A DNA stretch of 9,698 nucleotides from CAYOVG01 sp964407285 (GCA_964407285.1 CAYOVG010000280.1:1-9698), one strand, 5' to 3'. Counted from the stretch's first letter, positions 1-7,445 are shown. A program made the numbers and translations. The notes: generated from the letters alone by a model not told the origin.

Positions 1-1395
1 CATGTCCCCGCTCACCTCCTGCAGCCGGGTCCCGAGCCCGACCAGTTTGTTGACGGGGTCCATGAAACTCGCCATGAATCCCTGGAAGGCGATGAGGGAA
101 CCGATCGTGATGGAGCCTTTGATGACCTGGATGCTGCCCAGCCCCAGGATCAGGGCGGTATTGATGGACGAAAGGAGCGCGGGAACGGTGTTGAGCGTCG
201 ACGACATGACGCCCATTTCCTGTTCGCCCGCCAGGACCCTGGTCTGGTGGCCGGCCCACGTGGCGAACAGGTCCTGCTCGGTCCCGCCCGCCTTGACGGT
301 CTCCACGCTCATGATTCCCGCCATGAGCACTCCCATGAGCTTGCCTCGCTCCTGCAGCAGTTTCTGATTGACATCCTTGCGCTTGCGGGAGACCATTCGA
401 AGCACCAGAAAATTGATGGACGCGATGCCGACGCCCACCGCCGTCAGCGTGGGGCTGTAGCAAAACATCACCGCAACGAAGAAGACGACCGTGAGCAGGT
501 TCAGGAAATGGGTGGCAAGCTCTCCCGAGAGAAGATTTGCGACATTATCGTTCAATGCGACCCGCGTGCTGACTTCCCCGGCGAAGCGCTGGGTGAAGAA
601 GGTGGAGGGCAGCCGCAGAACATGGCGCAGAAAACGGGTGGACATATCGAGGGATAAATATGTTTGAAGCCGCAGGAGGTAGTGTTGCTGCAACCAGGCG
701 ATGCCGCCTCGAACGAACGCCGTGACGGCCATCGCGAGCAGGAGAGGCTTCATCCAGTCGTGCATTTGGCCGACCAGGACGTTGTCGATAAACACCTTGG
801 TGAATACGGGGACCACAATCCCGGGGACGACCATCGCCAGCCCGGAGAGCGCGATGAAGGCCAGCGCGGGCTTCACGCCCCCGAGCCTTCGGACGAGCGA
901 CGCGGTCACCCGTTTCCTCGCCCCTCCCTTCCTGAACTCCGGCCCCGGCTCCATGGCGAGCACCACACCCGTGAATGCCTGGTCGAACTCCTCGTGGCTC
1001 ACCGTCCGAGGACCGGAGGCGGGGTCGTTCAAGTAGACGCGCTTTTTCGAGAACCCCTCGAGCACCAAAAAGTGGTTGAAATTCCAGAAGATAATGACCG
1101 GCATGCGCATCTGAAGGAGCTTCTCGGGGGTCTTCTTGAAACCCTTGGCGACAAAGCCGTGGTTCTGTGCGGCTTTGACGAGGTTCGTGGCCTTGGCTCC
1201 GTCACGGGAGACCCCGGCGTCCACGCGAAGCGTCTCCAGCGGAACGAACCTTCCGAAATATCCCAGTATCATGGCAAGCGAGGCAGCCCCGCATTCCACC
1301 GCCTCCATCTGGATGACGGTCGGGGTCCGGGCGCGTTTCATTCCGGGCGGTTTTCGTCGCAGGGCTCCCAATTTGCCTATGAATCCGGAGATCAT
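1..1395 (-). CDS. C39 peptidase-containing ABC exporter (NHLM/bacteriocin type), 3' end beyond the window
   Basis: This is an inner-membrane exporter that should cut the leader from a secreted peptide and pump the core out. The 465 codons visible run off base 1 with no stop. Residues about 25-150 form a C39 peptidase: the motif VIQMEAVECGAAS carries the oxyanion-hole Gln29 and nucleophile Cys35, His108 lies in FNHFLVLEG and Asp124 in YLNDPASG, so the triad is complete. Residues about 170-465 form the six-helix ABC exporter membrane domain, including FAGEVSTRVALND. The ATPase domain must lie to the left of the window. The ATG at 1395 has AGGA three bases upstream and an in-frame TAA four codons upstream; Met19 is an alternative start. 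It follows the adaptor gene by 119 bp. Sequence style and neighbours resemble the NHLM peptidase/ATP-binding exporter family; other double-glycine peptide exporters are the alternative. C39 exporter is near certain; the NHLM subtype is inferred. Confidence 0.93.
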   Translation of the reverse strand, partial: MISGFIGKLGALRRKPPGMKRARTPTVIQMEAVECGAASLAMILGYFGRFVPLETLRVDAGVSRDGAKATNLVKAAQNHGFVAKGFKKTPEKLLQMRMPVIIFWNFNHFLVLEGFSKKRVYLNDPASGPRTVSHEEFDQAFTGVVLAMEPGPEFRKGGARKRVTASLVRRLGGVKPALAFIALSGLAMVVPGIVVPVFTKVFIDNVLVGQMHDWMKPLLLAMAVTAFVRGGIAWLQQHYLLRLQTYLSLDMSTRFLRHVLRLPSTFFTQRFAGEVSTRVALNDNVANLLSGELATHFLNLLTVVFFVAVMFCYSPTLTAVGVGIASINFLVLRMVSRKRKDVNQKLLQERGKLMGVLMAGIMSVETVKAGGTEQDLFATWAGHQTRVLAGEQEMGVMSSTLNTVPALLSSINTALILGLGSIQVIKGSITIGSLIAFQGFMASFMDPVNKLVGLGTRLQEVSGDM

Positions 1396-1428
1396 GCTTC
1401 CTGATTATCCTGTCGTGAAAAGCTATGA

Positions 1429-1507
1429 ACCACGAAGGACACGAAAATCACGAATGAAAGGGTTTGGCCCTTTTCATGGCTTTCGTGATCTTCGCGCCTT
1501 TCGTGGT
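1429..1507. repeat. Imperfect palindrome with accacgaa termini, REP-like, between adaptor and exporter genes
   Basis: The left arm (1429-1462) begins ACCACGAAGGACACGAA and the right arm (1468-1507) ends CGCGCCTTTCGTGGT. Reversed and complemented, the right arm matches the left along almost its whole length, with a few small insertions and substitutions, around a five-base loop (TTTGG). The outer arms (accacgaa/ttcgtggt), the middle (atcacgaa/ttcgtgat) and the inner arms (aaaggg/ccctttt) all pair. It starts 7 bases past the adaptor stop codon and ends 33 bases before the exporter start. The motif resembles dispersed palindromes I have seen in deltaproteobacterial genomes. In RNA it would fold into a long hairpin within the operon transcript. 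No U-rich tract follows on the minus strand, so a simple terminator is unlikely. Confidence 0.8.
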
Positions 1508-1514
1508 AGAAAGT

Positions 1515-2792
1515 CTACAGCAAGCCGGTCGCTCTCCTGAACATCGGGACGAGCAGCGAGATGGGCGACTGCTTTCTCACGGTTATGTACACGTCGCAAA
1601 GCGTTCCGCTGGTAACCTTGATCGCCGGCCCCTCCCCCGAAGACCAGCGGTAGCCGCTCACGGTCCCCGGATCGACGGCCAGGTCCACGCGCACCGCGAT
1701 CGGCGCCCCGGACGCCGTCAACCCCTTCACGAGTTGCTCGTTGGCCAGAACGTTCATCATGCCTTCGGCGGTGGACGGGAATTGGGATACGGAGCGCACC
1801 TTGCCCTGGATGAACCCGTATTCCTCCCTCTTCACCAATGCCGGAGTCACCTGGGCCGCCATTTCGGGTTCGATTTTCTTCCCGTCGGCAGGCGATACGT
1901 AGACGATCGCTTCCAGCCCCCGTTCCGCATGGTGCGCCGGCTCGACGCTCAAGATCGGGGAACCGGCCCGGACTATGTCCCCCTCTCCGGCCATGACTTC
2001 GAGCACCCGCCCATCGCACGGCGAGAAGACGTTCACGTTCAGATCAAGTCTTTTCTCCAGTCCTTCGAGTTCGCGCTTCGCTTCGTTTATCTCCAGCCGT
2101 CTCCTTACCGCTTCCTGCTCGGCGCGGTTCGCCGGCTCCATTTCCTGCACGGAGATCTGCTTCAACTGGTGTTCGGCGTCTTTCAGCTCCATTTCGGCCT
2201 GCTGCAGGCGGTTCTGCGTGTCGATAAGATCCTGCCGCGTGATGAGCCCCCGTTCGAGAAGCTGCTGCCGGCTTGCGGCCCTTTCCTGGAACCACTTTCG
2301 CCTCTCCCGCAGGACCCGGATGCTTTCCGCAAGATTTTCCCGCTTTTTAGAAAACGCCTCCCGCTGGACTCCGAGGTCCTTTTCGGAAAACTGGGCGGAC
2401 TGACGGTCGCGCAACTCCAGTTCGCGCACCTTCTCCCCTGCCAACTCGATTTGCTTGAGCAGTTCGGGCTGTGAGACCGTGGCGATGACGTCGCCCTTCC
2501 CGACGGTCCGCTCCGGTCCCGTGTGGAGCTTCCCGATCGGCCCCTCGCAAACCGAAACCACGTTCACCACGCCCCCGGATGTGAGCAGAACGCCTTTGCC
2601 GCTTACCCGGGTGGGAATCTCCCCGTAGATGCTCCAAAGGACTCCGCCCGTAATCAGCGCCACGAAAGTCAGCAACGCGAGCCACCCCTTGGGGGTGGTC
2701 ACGGGACCCAACCGGTCCAGTTGCTCCGGAGAGGAGAGCCGGTCCAGCGCCGCCTGACGAAACAATTGCCTTTTGCCGGACTGTAAAAACAT
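1515..2792 (-). CDS. HlyD-like periplasmic adaptor, NHLM secretion protein type
   Basis: This membrane-fusion protein should link the inner-membrane ABC exporter to the TolC-like channel across the periplasm. It has 425 residues. A cytoplasmic N-terminus (LFRQAALDRLSSPEQLDRL) precedes one membrane helix at about 36-56. The first half of the lipoyl/barrel-sandwich domain follows (about 62-108), then a long charged coiled-coil hairpin (about 110-250, rich in Glu, Arg, Gln and Leu), and the second lipoyl half (NVFSPCDGRVLEVMAGEGDIV, about 254-274). The C-terminal beta domain ends in PISLLVPMFRRATGLL. The FRQAALDRLSSPEQLD start and the YGEIPTRVSGKGVLL segment after the helix are features I associate with NHLM-type adaptors rather than classical HlyD. 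The start is the ATG at 2792, three bases after the TolC-like stop, with GGGAAG upstream. It is probably co-translated with its neighbour. Confidence 0.93.
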   Translation of the reverse strand: MFLQSGKRQLFRQAALDRLSSPEQLDRLGPVTTPKGWLALLTFVALITGGVLWSIYGEIPTRVSGKGVLLTSGGVVNVVSVCEGPIGKLHTGPERTVGKGDVIATVSQPELLKQIELAGEKVRELELRDRQSAQFSEKDLGVQREAFSKKRENLAESIRVLRERRKWFQERAASRQQLLERGLITRQDLIDTQNRLQQAEMELKDAEHQLKQISVQEMEPANRAEQEAVRRRLEINEAKRELEGLEKRLDLNVNVFSPCDGRVLEVMAGEGDIVRAGSPILSVEPAHHAERGLEAIVYVSPADGKKIEPEMAAQVTPALVKREEYGFIQGKVRSVSQFPSTAEGMMNVLANEQLVKGLTASGAPIAVRVDLAVDPGTVSGYRWSSGEGPAIKVTSGTLCDVYITVRKQSPISLLVPMFRRATGLL

Positions 2793-2795
2793 GGA

Positions 2796-4418
2796 CTACT
2801 TCCCGCCTGGTTGAGAGACGCCGCCCTCCCGCCCGATATCGGGCGCCCGGGTCAGGTGCTCCATTGTGATCCGATACCGGCCGCTTTCGCTGCGTTCGAC
2901 CAGCGTCCCGGTTTCGAAACGTAGCGAGGCCACGGCCCTGGCGTGCCGCACGTGATAGGAGATGTTGTTCTGAAGAGCTTTCGTAAGGCGGTCCTCCAGG
3001 GAGATGAGATCGATAATGGTCGCCATGCCCAGCAGGAGCTTCGTCCTCTCGTTTTCTATCGCCTCCTGGTAGAACCGGACGGCCCGTTGGGATTTACGCA
3101 GCCCCTCGGCGCTCGTTCCGAGAGCGGAGAGCGCCACCGTCACATTGGCCCCGATCAGGCGTTCGAGCTTCCCGGTGTGGATTTTCTGCTGGTCGAGCAG
3201 CGCCTTCCGGCGCCTGTAGCCTCCTTTGGCCTCCACGTTCGTGAGGGGAAGCCCGGCGATGACCTTCACTCCCACGTTGACCCCGGCGAGGTTGCTTCCC
3301 AAAGGAGTAAAATAGCGATCGTAGCTGTTTCCCTCGTCGAGTCCGGAGTACCCGACATCGAGCTGAACATCCACCTGCGGGAGCATATTGTTTTCAGCGC
3401 CCAGCAGCAGTTGGGACGCGCTGTCCTCTCTCAGCTTCGACGCTTTGAAGTCGGACCGATGAGCCAGGGCGTAGTCGATCCACTTCCCGCCGCCGGGTTC
3501 CCCGTCCTCCACGCCTGCCGCCGAGCCGGCATGGGGAAACGGCGTAACCGGAGGCCCCAGCTCCGCTATTTCCCGGCTCGTCACTCCCATCTTCCCTCCC
3601 AGGGCCTGCTGAGCGGACAGCAACGACTGCTCGGCATCGATGCGGGCGGCGGCTTTGTCGGCGAGGTTGGCTTCGACCTGCCCGATATCCGAGCGCGGCC
3701 GTTCGTCGGCCTCGATGAGCGACTCGATGAGCTCCACCAGGCGAGCGGCGCTCTCTTCCGACTCCTTCAGGATTTCAAGATTCCGACAGGCCGCATAGTA
3801 GTCCCAGTACGCCCCCACGACATCCTGAACGGAACTGCTCACCGTATGGTGGAGGTCCGACCGGGCGGCCTCGTACTCGTAACCGGCGGCCTTCTCGCCG
3901 GTTACGTATCGCCCCGACGCCCCCACCCCCCTGAGCAGCGGCTGATAAATGCTGAAGTTCACGGACGCGCGGCTTTCGGCATCATACCCCAGGGTGTTTT
4001 GATAGTTGCGGTCGAACGCGATCCCCGGGCTGATGATGGTCCCCGTCTGGAATTGCTTGTCGAGGCTCAGGCGGTAGGAGGAACCCCGCTCGTAAACGTC
4101 GGACAAATTCGGAAACGAGGAGCGCTGATGACTGGTGAAAGGCGTATATTCATCGCTCCTGGACAGAGAGCCTTTGAAGGTCGGGTCGAACGGCCCGCCG
4201 GCGATTTCCAGTTCTCCGCGGCGCACCTCGACCTCCCGCGCCTGAAGGAGTATGTCCGGATTGCGCGCAAGAGTCCGCCGGACCGCATCGACGAGGCCGA
4301 AGCCTTCCGTGCGGGCGGAAGAATTCTCGGCAGCCCCGGCCGCTACAACCGGCGGATAGAGAGTGGAAGCCTGAACGGCGAACAAGCAACATAGCACGAT
4401 CGAGAAAACCCGCCTCAA
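2796..4418 (-). CDS. TolC-like outer-membrane efflux channel
   Basis: This is the probable outer-membrane channel of the same secretion system. It has 540 residues, somewhat longer than typical TolC family members (about 430-490). An N-terminal signal peptide (RRVFSIVLCCLFAVQAS...VVAAGA) suggests cleavage near residue 29. Two outer-membrane-efflux repeats follow. The first (about 40-290) contains the strand SVNFSIYQPLLRGVG and the helical VQDVVGAYWDYYAACRNLEIL. The second (about 312-505) contains ALAHRSDFKASK and the typical final helix NERTKLLLGMATIIDLISLE. A Gly/Glu-rich linker (VEDGEPGGGK) separates them. The start appears to be TTG at 4418: it lies at the head of the signal peptide, three bases past the upstream stop, with GAGGGGTGG just before it. 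The rare start and tight spacing suggest translational coupling to the CNB gene. The 3' end abuts the adaptor start by 3 bp. Confidence 0.92.
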   Translation of the reverse strand: MRRVFSIVLCCLFAVQASTLYPPVVAAGAAENSSARTEGFGLVDAVRRTLARNPDILLQAREVEVRRGELEIAGGPFDPTFKGSLSRSDEYTPFTSHQRSSFPNLSDVYERGSSYRLSLDKQFQTGTIISPGIAFDRNYQNTLGYDAESRASVNFSIYQPLLRGVGASGRYVTGEKAAGYEYEAARSDLHHTVSSSVQDVVGAYWDYYAACRNLEILKESEESAARLVELIESLIEADERPRSDIGQVEANLADKAAARIDAEQSLLSAQQALGGKMGVTSREIAELGPPVTPFPHAGSAAGVEDGEPGGGKWIDYALAHRSDFKASKLREDSASQLLLGAENNMLPQVDVQLDVGYSGLDEGNSYDRYFTPLGSNLAGVNVGVKVIAGLPLTNVEAKGGYRRRKALLDQQKIHTGKLERLIGANVTVALSALGTSAEGLRKSQRAVRFYQEAIENERTKLLLGMATIIDLISLEDRLTKALQNNISYHVRHARAVASLRFETGTLVERSESGRYRITMEHLTRAPDIGREGGVSQPGGK

Positions 4419-4421
4419 GGA

Positions 4422-4964
4422 TCACCCACCCCTCAGGCGGCGCAATATCTGCTCGAAACGCAACCCGGCCATCGATACGTTGTCGAGGACATTGAAATCC
4501 AGTTCGTCTTCGTACTCCACATCGTCCTTGAGCGGAGCGCCGGCCTCATATCCCAGGCAAGCCACGGTGGCCCTCAGGCGGTCGGACAGAAACATGGCGA
4601 CGGCCTTGTAGAACCGGGCTGCGAAGCCGACATCCCGTTCCAGTTTGCGCAAGAGACCGGCCCTGTCGATCGCCAGCACCAGGGATTCGTCGACCGCCGT
4701 CACGGTGGCGGAAGGCGGTCTGGCGTCGACGTACGACATCTCGCCAAGCACCTCTCCGGCCCCGAGCCGCGCGACCTCCCTGTTCTTGAGCGCCGCAACG
4801 GTAACGGAAAAAGCGCCGTCAAGCACGAAGTAAAGAGCGTCGATCGGCTTTCCCTCGTGGATGAGCACCGTCCCCGCCCGGACTTTCTCCCGCTTTCCCG
4901 TTCCTATGAGCCACTCGACGTCGGCATCCGTCAACTGCCCCAGTATGAATAGAACTTTCTTCAT
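4422..4964 (-). CDS. Cyclic-nucleotide-binding-fold (Crp-like) small protein heading the export operon
   Basis: This is a 180-residue cytosolic protein with one CNB domain at about residues 8-125 (HEGKPIDALYFVLDGAFSV is the typical beta-roll signature). The phosphate-binding cassette is GEMSYVDARPPSATV at 74-88. Aligned with protein kinase A (GELALIYGTPRAATV), the phosphate-binding Arg is replaced by Pro84, although Glu75 is kept and an Arg lies two places earlier. No helix-turn-helix follows, so it is not a complete Crp/Fnr regulator. The tail (about 140-180) is acidic, then basic, and ends RRLRGG. The start chosen is ATG 4964, because MKKVLFILGQLTDADVEWL is a natural N-terminus. A GTG at 5012 would add 16 unconvincing residues, and neither start has a strong ribosome site. 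It is the first gene of the operon, 3 bp before the TolC-like gene. A sensing or assembly role in export is inferred; ligand and partner are unknown. Confidence 0.88.
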   Translation of the reverse strand: MKKVLFILGQLTDADVEWLIGTGKREKVRAGTVLIHEGKPIDALYFVLDGAFSVTVAALKNREVARLGAGEVLGEMSYVDARPPSATVTAVDESLVLAIDRAGLLRKLERDVGFAARFYKAVAMFLSDRLRATVACLGYEAGAPLKDDVEYEDELDFNVLDNVSMAGLRFEQILRRLRGG

Positions 4965-5002
4965 TGGAATCGACCCGTTAAAGTTGTTTGTGAATTCGAC
5001 CG

Positions 5003-5032
5003 AACATACCACAAAATCGTTCCGGTCTGCAA
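5003..5032 (-). promoter_or_regulatory. Possible sigma-70-like promoter of the export operon
   Basis: On the minus strand, TTGCAG (5032-5027) and TATGTT (5008-5003) are separated by 18 bases. This places a start of transcription about 30 bases before the ATG at 4964. The match is 3/6 and 4/6 to the consensus, so this is a weak prediction. If it is right, the GTG at 5012 lies within the promoter and cannot be the start codon. Confidence 0.27.
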
Positions 5033-5229
5033 ATAGATAGTATCAAGGACCGTCGAGAGTAAACTCGCCAGGATAAAACCGTTAGGAACATCGACTATGT
5101 TCTGCTACCATGGGCCTTGAGCTTGCGGTCGTTTAGCCCGTCCGGTTCGAACAACGGAAAGATATGGCCGGCCGCATCGGTGTTTGATTCGGGATTTTGT
5201 GAGTGTGCAAGGAACCGTAGAGAATCCGC

Positions 5230-5234
5230 GGAGG
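5230..5234 (+). promoter_or_regulatory. Ribosome binding site fixing the DUF3786 start
   Basis: GGAGG lies six bases before the ATG at 5241. The upstream in-frame ATG at 5184 has no comparable site, so the shorter protein is preferred. Confidence 0.75.
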
Positions 5235-5240
5235 GACGAA

Positions 5241-5891
5241 ATGAGCCGAAACTATCTCGGTATTCGAAACGAGTACTTGGAAAAAGCCTGGTCCAGACCG
5301 TCAAGCGACCTGGAAGCTTCCGTTCCGGCCGGGAGACAAGACGACGGCCGGCTCCAGTTCGCAGCCTTCGGGGAGACGTGCATGGTGGGCGAGGAGGAAG
5401 TCAGTCTTTCCGGCGCTGCCGCGACAGGCCCGGAGGGGCTTCTCGTGGCGATGTACGCCGCCTTTGTCCAAAATATTCCCGTTGAGCTTCACCCGTTGAA
5501 ATCGTTCAAGGAACTGCCGGGCAGCATGCCGTATCAAGGCGCCTTCCACGCCCATGCCGAGAGAGCGCTCGTTCCGCATGTCGAATCCGTTGAACTCCGC
5601 CAGGAACAGATTGCGTCGAAGTTTTCGGGCCGCCTCAATCCGGATGCGGTCAGCGGGGACTTCTCGTTCACCCTCTATCCCCTTCCAAAGGTCCCTCTCT
5701 ACTATATCTTCCATCTCCCCGACGAGGAGTTCCCCGCTTCGGTAACGTGCCTTTTCGCGGCGAACGCCCTGAGTTTCATGCCGCTGGACGGCCTGGCGGA
5801 TGTAGCGGAGTATACGGGAAAAAGGATCATCGGGCTTCTCGGCGGCAAGGCGGAGGCAGATCCCTCGCGGGGGAAGGCGTGGCGGCGATAG
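5241..5891 (+). CDS. DUF3786 domain protein, function unknown
   Basis: This is a 216-residue protein with no signal peptide or membrane helix, so probably cytosolic. I place it in the DUF3786 family from its C-terminal half (about 135-195): LYPLPKVPLYYIF, then DEEFPASVTCLFAANA, then MPLDGLADVAEYTGKRI. The order of an aromatic/proline strand, D-E-E-F-P-A-S and a PLD-GLA helix is typical of that family. The N-terminal half holds a helix (RNEYLEKAW), a beta segment (FAAFGETCMVGEEEVSLSG) and a helix (LLVAMYAAFVQNIP). Residues 203-216 form a charged, probably disordered tail. I know no experimentally defined function. The gene stands alone, divergent from the export operon across 276 bp and convergent with the MFS gene, so the neighbours do not clearly point to a role. 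A long antisense reading frame (6161-5301) is treated as a shadow. Confidence 0.85.
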   Translation: MSRNYLGIRNEYLEKAWSRPSSDLEASVPAGRQDDGRLQFAAFGETCMVGEEEVSLSGAAATGPEGLLVAMYAAFVQNIPVELHPLKSFKELPGSMPYQGAFHAHAERALVPHVESVELRQEQIASKFSGRLNPDAVSGDFSFTLYPLPKVPLYYIFHLPDEEFPASVTCLFAANALSFMPLDGLADVAEYTGKRIIGLLGGKAEADPSRGKAWRR

Positions 5892-6090
5892 CGGCCCGCC
5901 GGCGGAACAGAACTCCGGCAAGAATTCCTGCACGGCAGGCATGAAGAGCGAACCGGACCGAGGCTGTTTAAAGCGTTTAAAATGGCGACAAGCGCCGATC
6001 ACCGTGGTGTACAATGAAGAATAATCACCGGGTTCCATAAGCTCCGGGGGCGAAGCGTCTTCCGCTCCCGGCGTGCCGCCCTTCGACGCC
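5892..6090. other. Convergent intergenic region with two short repeats
   Basis: This gap lies between the 3' ends of the DUF3786 and MFS genes. It contains GTTTAAA twice (5966-5972 and 5975-5981, two bases apart), a short palindrome CACCGTGGTG at 6000-6009, and the hairpin at 6044-6071. I see no coding signal in it. Confidence 0.6.
6044..6071. terminator. Possible hairpin terminator between convergent genes
   Basis: CCGGG (6044-6048) pairs with CCCGG (6067-6071), and AGCG (6054-6057) pairs with CGCT (6063-6066) around a TCTTC loop. The stem is nine pairs, interrupted by a five-base bulge on one side. No run of T follows on either strand, so a classical intrinsic terminator is not shown; location is the main support. 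Confidence 0.3.
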
Positions 6091-7326
6091 TCAGGTCTCT
6101 CGGGGTTCGAGGCTGTCCACGTTGCGCAACTCCGGAAACAGGTACATCCACAGGACCGCAACGACGATCGTGCCGATGCCTCCGATCACCACCGCCGGGA
6201 CGGTCCCGAACAGCGCGGCGGTGACGCCCGATTCGAACTCCCCGAGTTGATTGGATGTTCCGATGAAGAGGAAGTTGACCGCGCTCACCCGGCCGCGCAT
6301 GTGGTCGGGCGTCGAGAGCTGCACCAGGGTGATCCGGATCACGACGCTGAACACATCGGCGGCGCCCAACGCCACGAGCGCCGCCAGGGACAGCGCCATC
6401 GAAGTCGAAAGCGCGAATACGATCGTACCCGCGCCGAACGCGATCACCGCCGCGAACATGATTTTTCCCACCCTACGTCTAAGCGGATAGCGGGTCAGTA
6501 TGACGGACATGACGAGCGCCCCGACGGCCGGGGCCGACCGCAGCATGCCCAGGCCCCATGCGCCGGTGTGCAGTATGTCCCGCGCGTAGATGGGCAGAAG
6601 AGCGGTGGCGCCCCCGAGCAGGACGGCGAAAAGATCGAGCGAGATCGCCCCCAGAACCGCGGGGTGGCTCCTGATGAAGGAGATGCCCGAAAAGATGGAG
6701 TCGAGTCCTTGCGATTGCGGCCGCAACGGCGCTCGCTCGAGGCGTATCATCACCGACAGGATGCCGGCCAGGAGAAAAAGAGAGGCCGCGACCCCATAGG
6801 GCGCGTTGGGACCCAGCGCGTAGAGGACGCCTCCCAGCGCCGGCCCGACGATGAAAGCGGTCTGGATGGCGGCGCTCGAAAGAGCGGCCGCCCTCGAGAG
6901 CATGTGTGCGGGTATGAGTCCCGGAAGGAGCGCCGACATGGTCGGGTTCTCGAAGCTCCGGGCGCCGGCGACGGCCGCCACGGTCACGAATATCCCGGTC
7001 GTATTGAGCAGGCCGCTGAAGCTGCCGAAGGCAAGCACCGCGGCGGCGCACGCCTCGATGAACTGGCAGCCACTGATAACGGCGCGGCGGTCATGGCGGT
7101 CGGCTACATGCCCCGCGGCAAGCGTCAGCGCCACCATTGGCAGGAACTGCGCCAGCCCCACCATTCCGAGGGCGAAAGCGCTTTCGGTCAGCGCGTAGAT
7201 TTGCCAGCCCACGGCGACGGAAACGATCTGGAACGCGACGGCCGAAAACACCCGCGCCGACCAGAACAGCACGAACGGCCGATGTTGAAGCAATGAGCGT
7301 GAGTTGCGGGTATCCTGGTCCTGCAT
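6091..7326 (-). CDS. MFS exporter, MFS_3 / EntS-like family
   Basis: This is a proton-driven inner-membrane exporter of about 411 residues with around 12 hydrophobic helices. The cytoplasmic loop motif A appears as AGHVADRHDRR (about 71-81), between helices 2 and 3. The N-terminal LLQHRPFVLFWSARVFSAVAFQI and the C-terminal SNQLGEFESGVTAALFG followed by VPAVVIGGIGTI are characteristic of the MFS_3 group, which includes the enterobactin exporter EntS and many uncharacterised multidrug-like proteins. Substrate cannot be read from the sequence. No siderophore or peptide synthesis genes are adjacent. The start is uncertain: ATG 7326 gives a natural N-terminus (MQDQDTRNSRSLLQHRPF), while GTG 7383 would add 19 Arg/Gln-rich residues. 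Neither has a clear ribosome site. It is probably transcribed on its own. Confidence 0.9.
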   Translation of the reverse strand: MQDQDTRNSRSLLQHRPFVLFWSARVFSAVAFQIVSVAVGWQIYALTESAFALGMVGLAQFLPMVALTLAAGHVADRHDRRAVISGCQFIEACAAAVLAFGSFSGLLNTTGIFVTVAAVAGARSFENPTMSALLPGLIPAHMLSRAAALSSAAIQTAFIVGPALGGVLYALGPNAPYGVAASLFLLAGILSVMIRLERAPLRPQSQGLDSIFSGISFIRSHPAVLGAISLDLFAVLLGGATALLPIYARDILHTGAWGLGMLRSAPAVGALVMSVILTRYPLRRRVGKIMFAAVIAFGAGTIVFALSTSMALSLAALVALGAADVFSVVIRITLVQLSTPDHMRGRVSAVNFLFIGTSNQLGEFESGVTAALFGTVPAVVIGGIGTIVVAVLWMYLFPELRNVDSLEPRET

Positions 7327-7415
7327 CGTCCGGTTGGATTGAGGTTGAGAGTTTCGGGTCGTGAGGCGACGGCGAATCCGCACCGGCCGGCCGATCGCTA
7401 TGCCGGCGTCGATTC

Positions 7416-7445
7416 AGTGTAACACATGAAAACCGGATTGGTCCA
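7416..7445 (-). promoter_or_regulatory. Possible extended -10 promoter of the MFS gene
   Basis: On the minus strand, TGGACC (7445-7440) is followed after 18 bases by TACACT (7421-7416). A TG one base before TACACT gives an extended -10 element. Each hexamer matches consensus at 4/6. It sits about 90 bases before ATG 7326 and about 33 before GTG 7383. Confidence 0.3.

Noticed and set aside
664..1404. Plus-strand frame of 246 codons opposite the ABC exporter
   Set aside because: It is antisense to the C39 peptidase with an intact catalytic triad; no protein features of its own.
1429..1507. Reading the palindrome as a CRISPR repeat or a transposon end
   Set aside because: There is only one unit, no spacers, no transposase and no target duplication.
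2943..4394. Plus-strand frame of 483 codons opposite the TolC-like gene
   Set aside because: It is antisense to a well-recognised gene with a signal peptide and family motifs; its own translation shows no domain.
4422..4964. The terminal RRLRGG of the CNB protein as a double-glycine leader
   Set aside because: The Gly-Gly is the very end of a folded 180-residue CNB protein with no core peptide after it.
5057..5066. Small inverted repeat GAGT-aa-ACTC upstream of the export operon
   Set aside because: Four-base arms are expected by chance, and it is not clearly placed relative to a strong promoter.
5095..5304. 69-codon minus-strand frame considered as a possible precursor peptide next to the export operon
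   Set aside because: It overlaps the start of the DUF3786 gene, has no leader-like helix or double-glycine cleavage site, and no clear ribosome site.
5301..6161. Long minus-strand frame (286 codons) opposite the DUF3786 gene
   Set aside because: It has no recognisable domain and is rich in Arg, Gly and Pro as expected of an antisense GC-rich shadow. The plus-strand frame has a family match and a good ribosome site.
6073..7296. Plus-strand frame of 407 codons opposite the MFS gene
   Set aside because: The translation is a low-complexity Arg/Asp/Gly/His-rich sequence, typical of the complement of a hydrophobic membrane protein gene.
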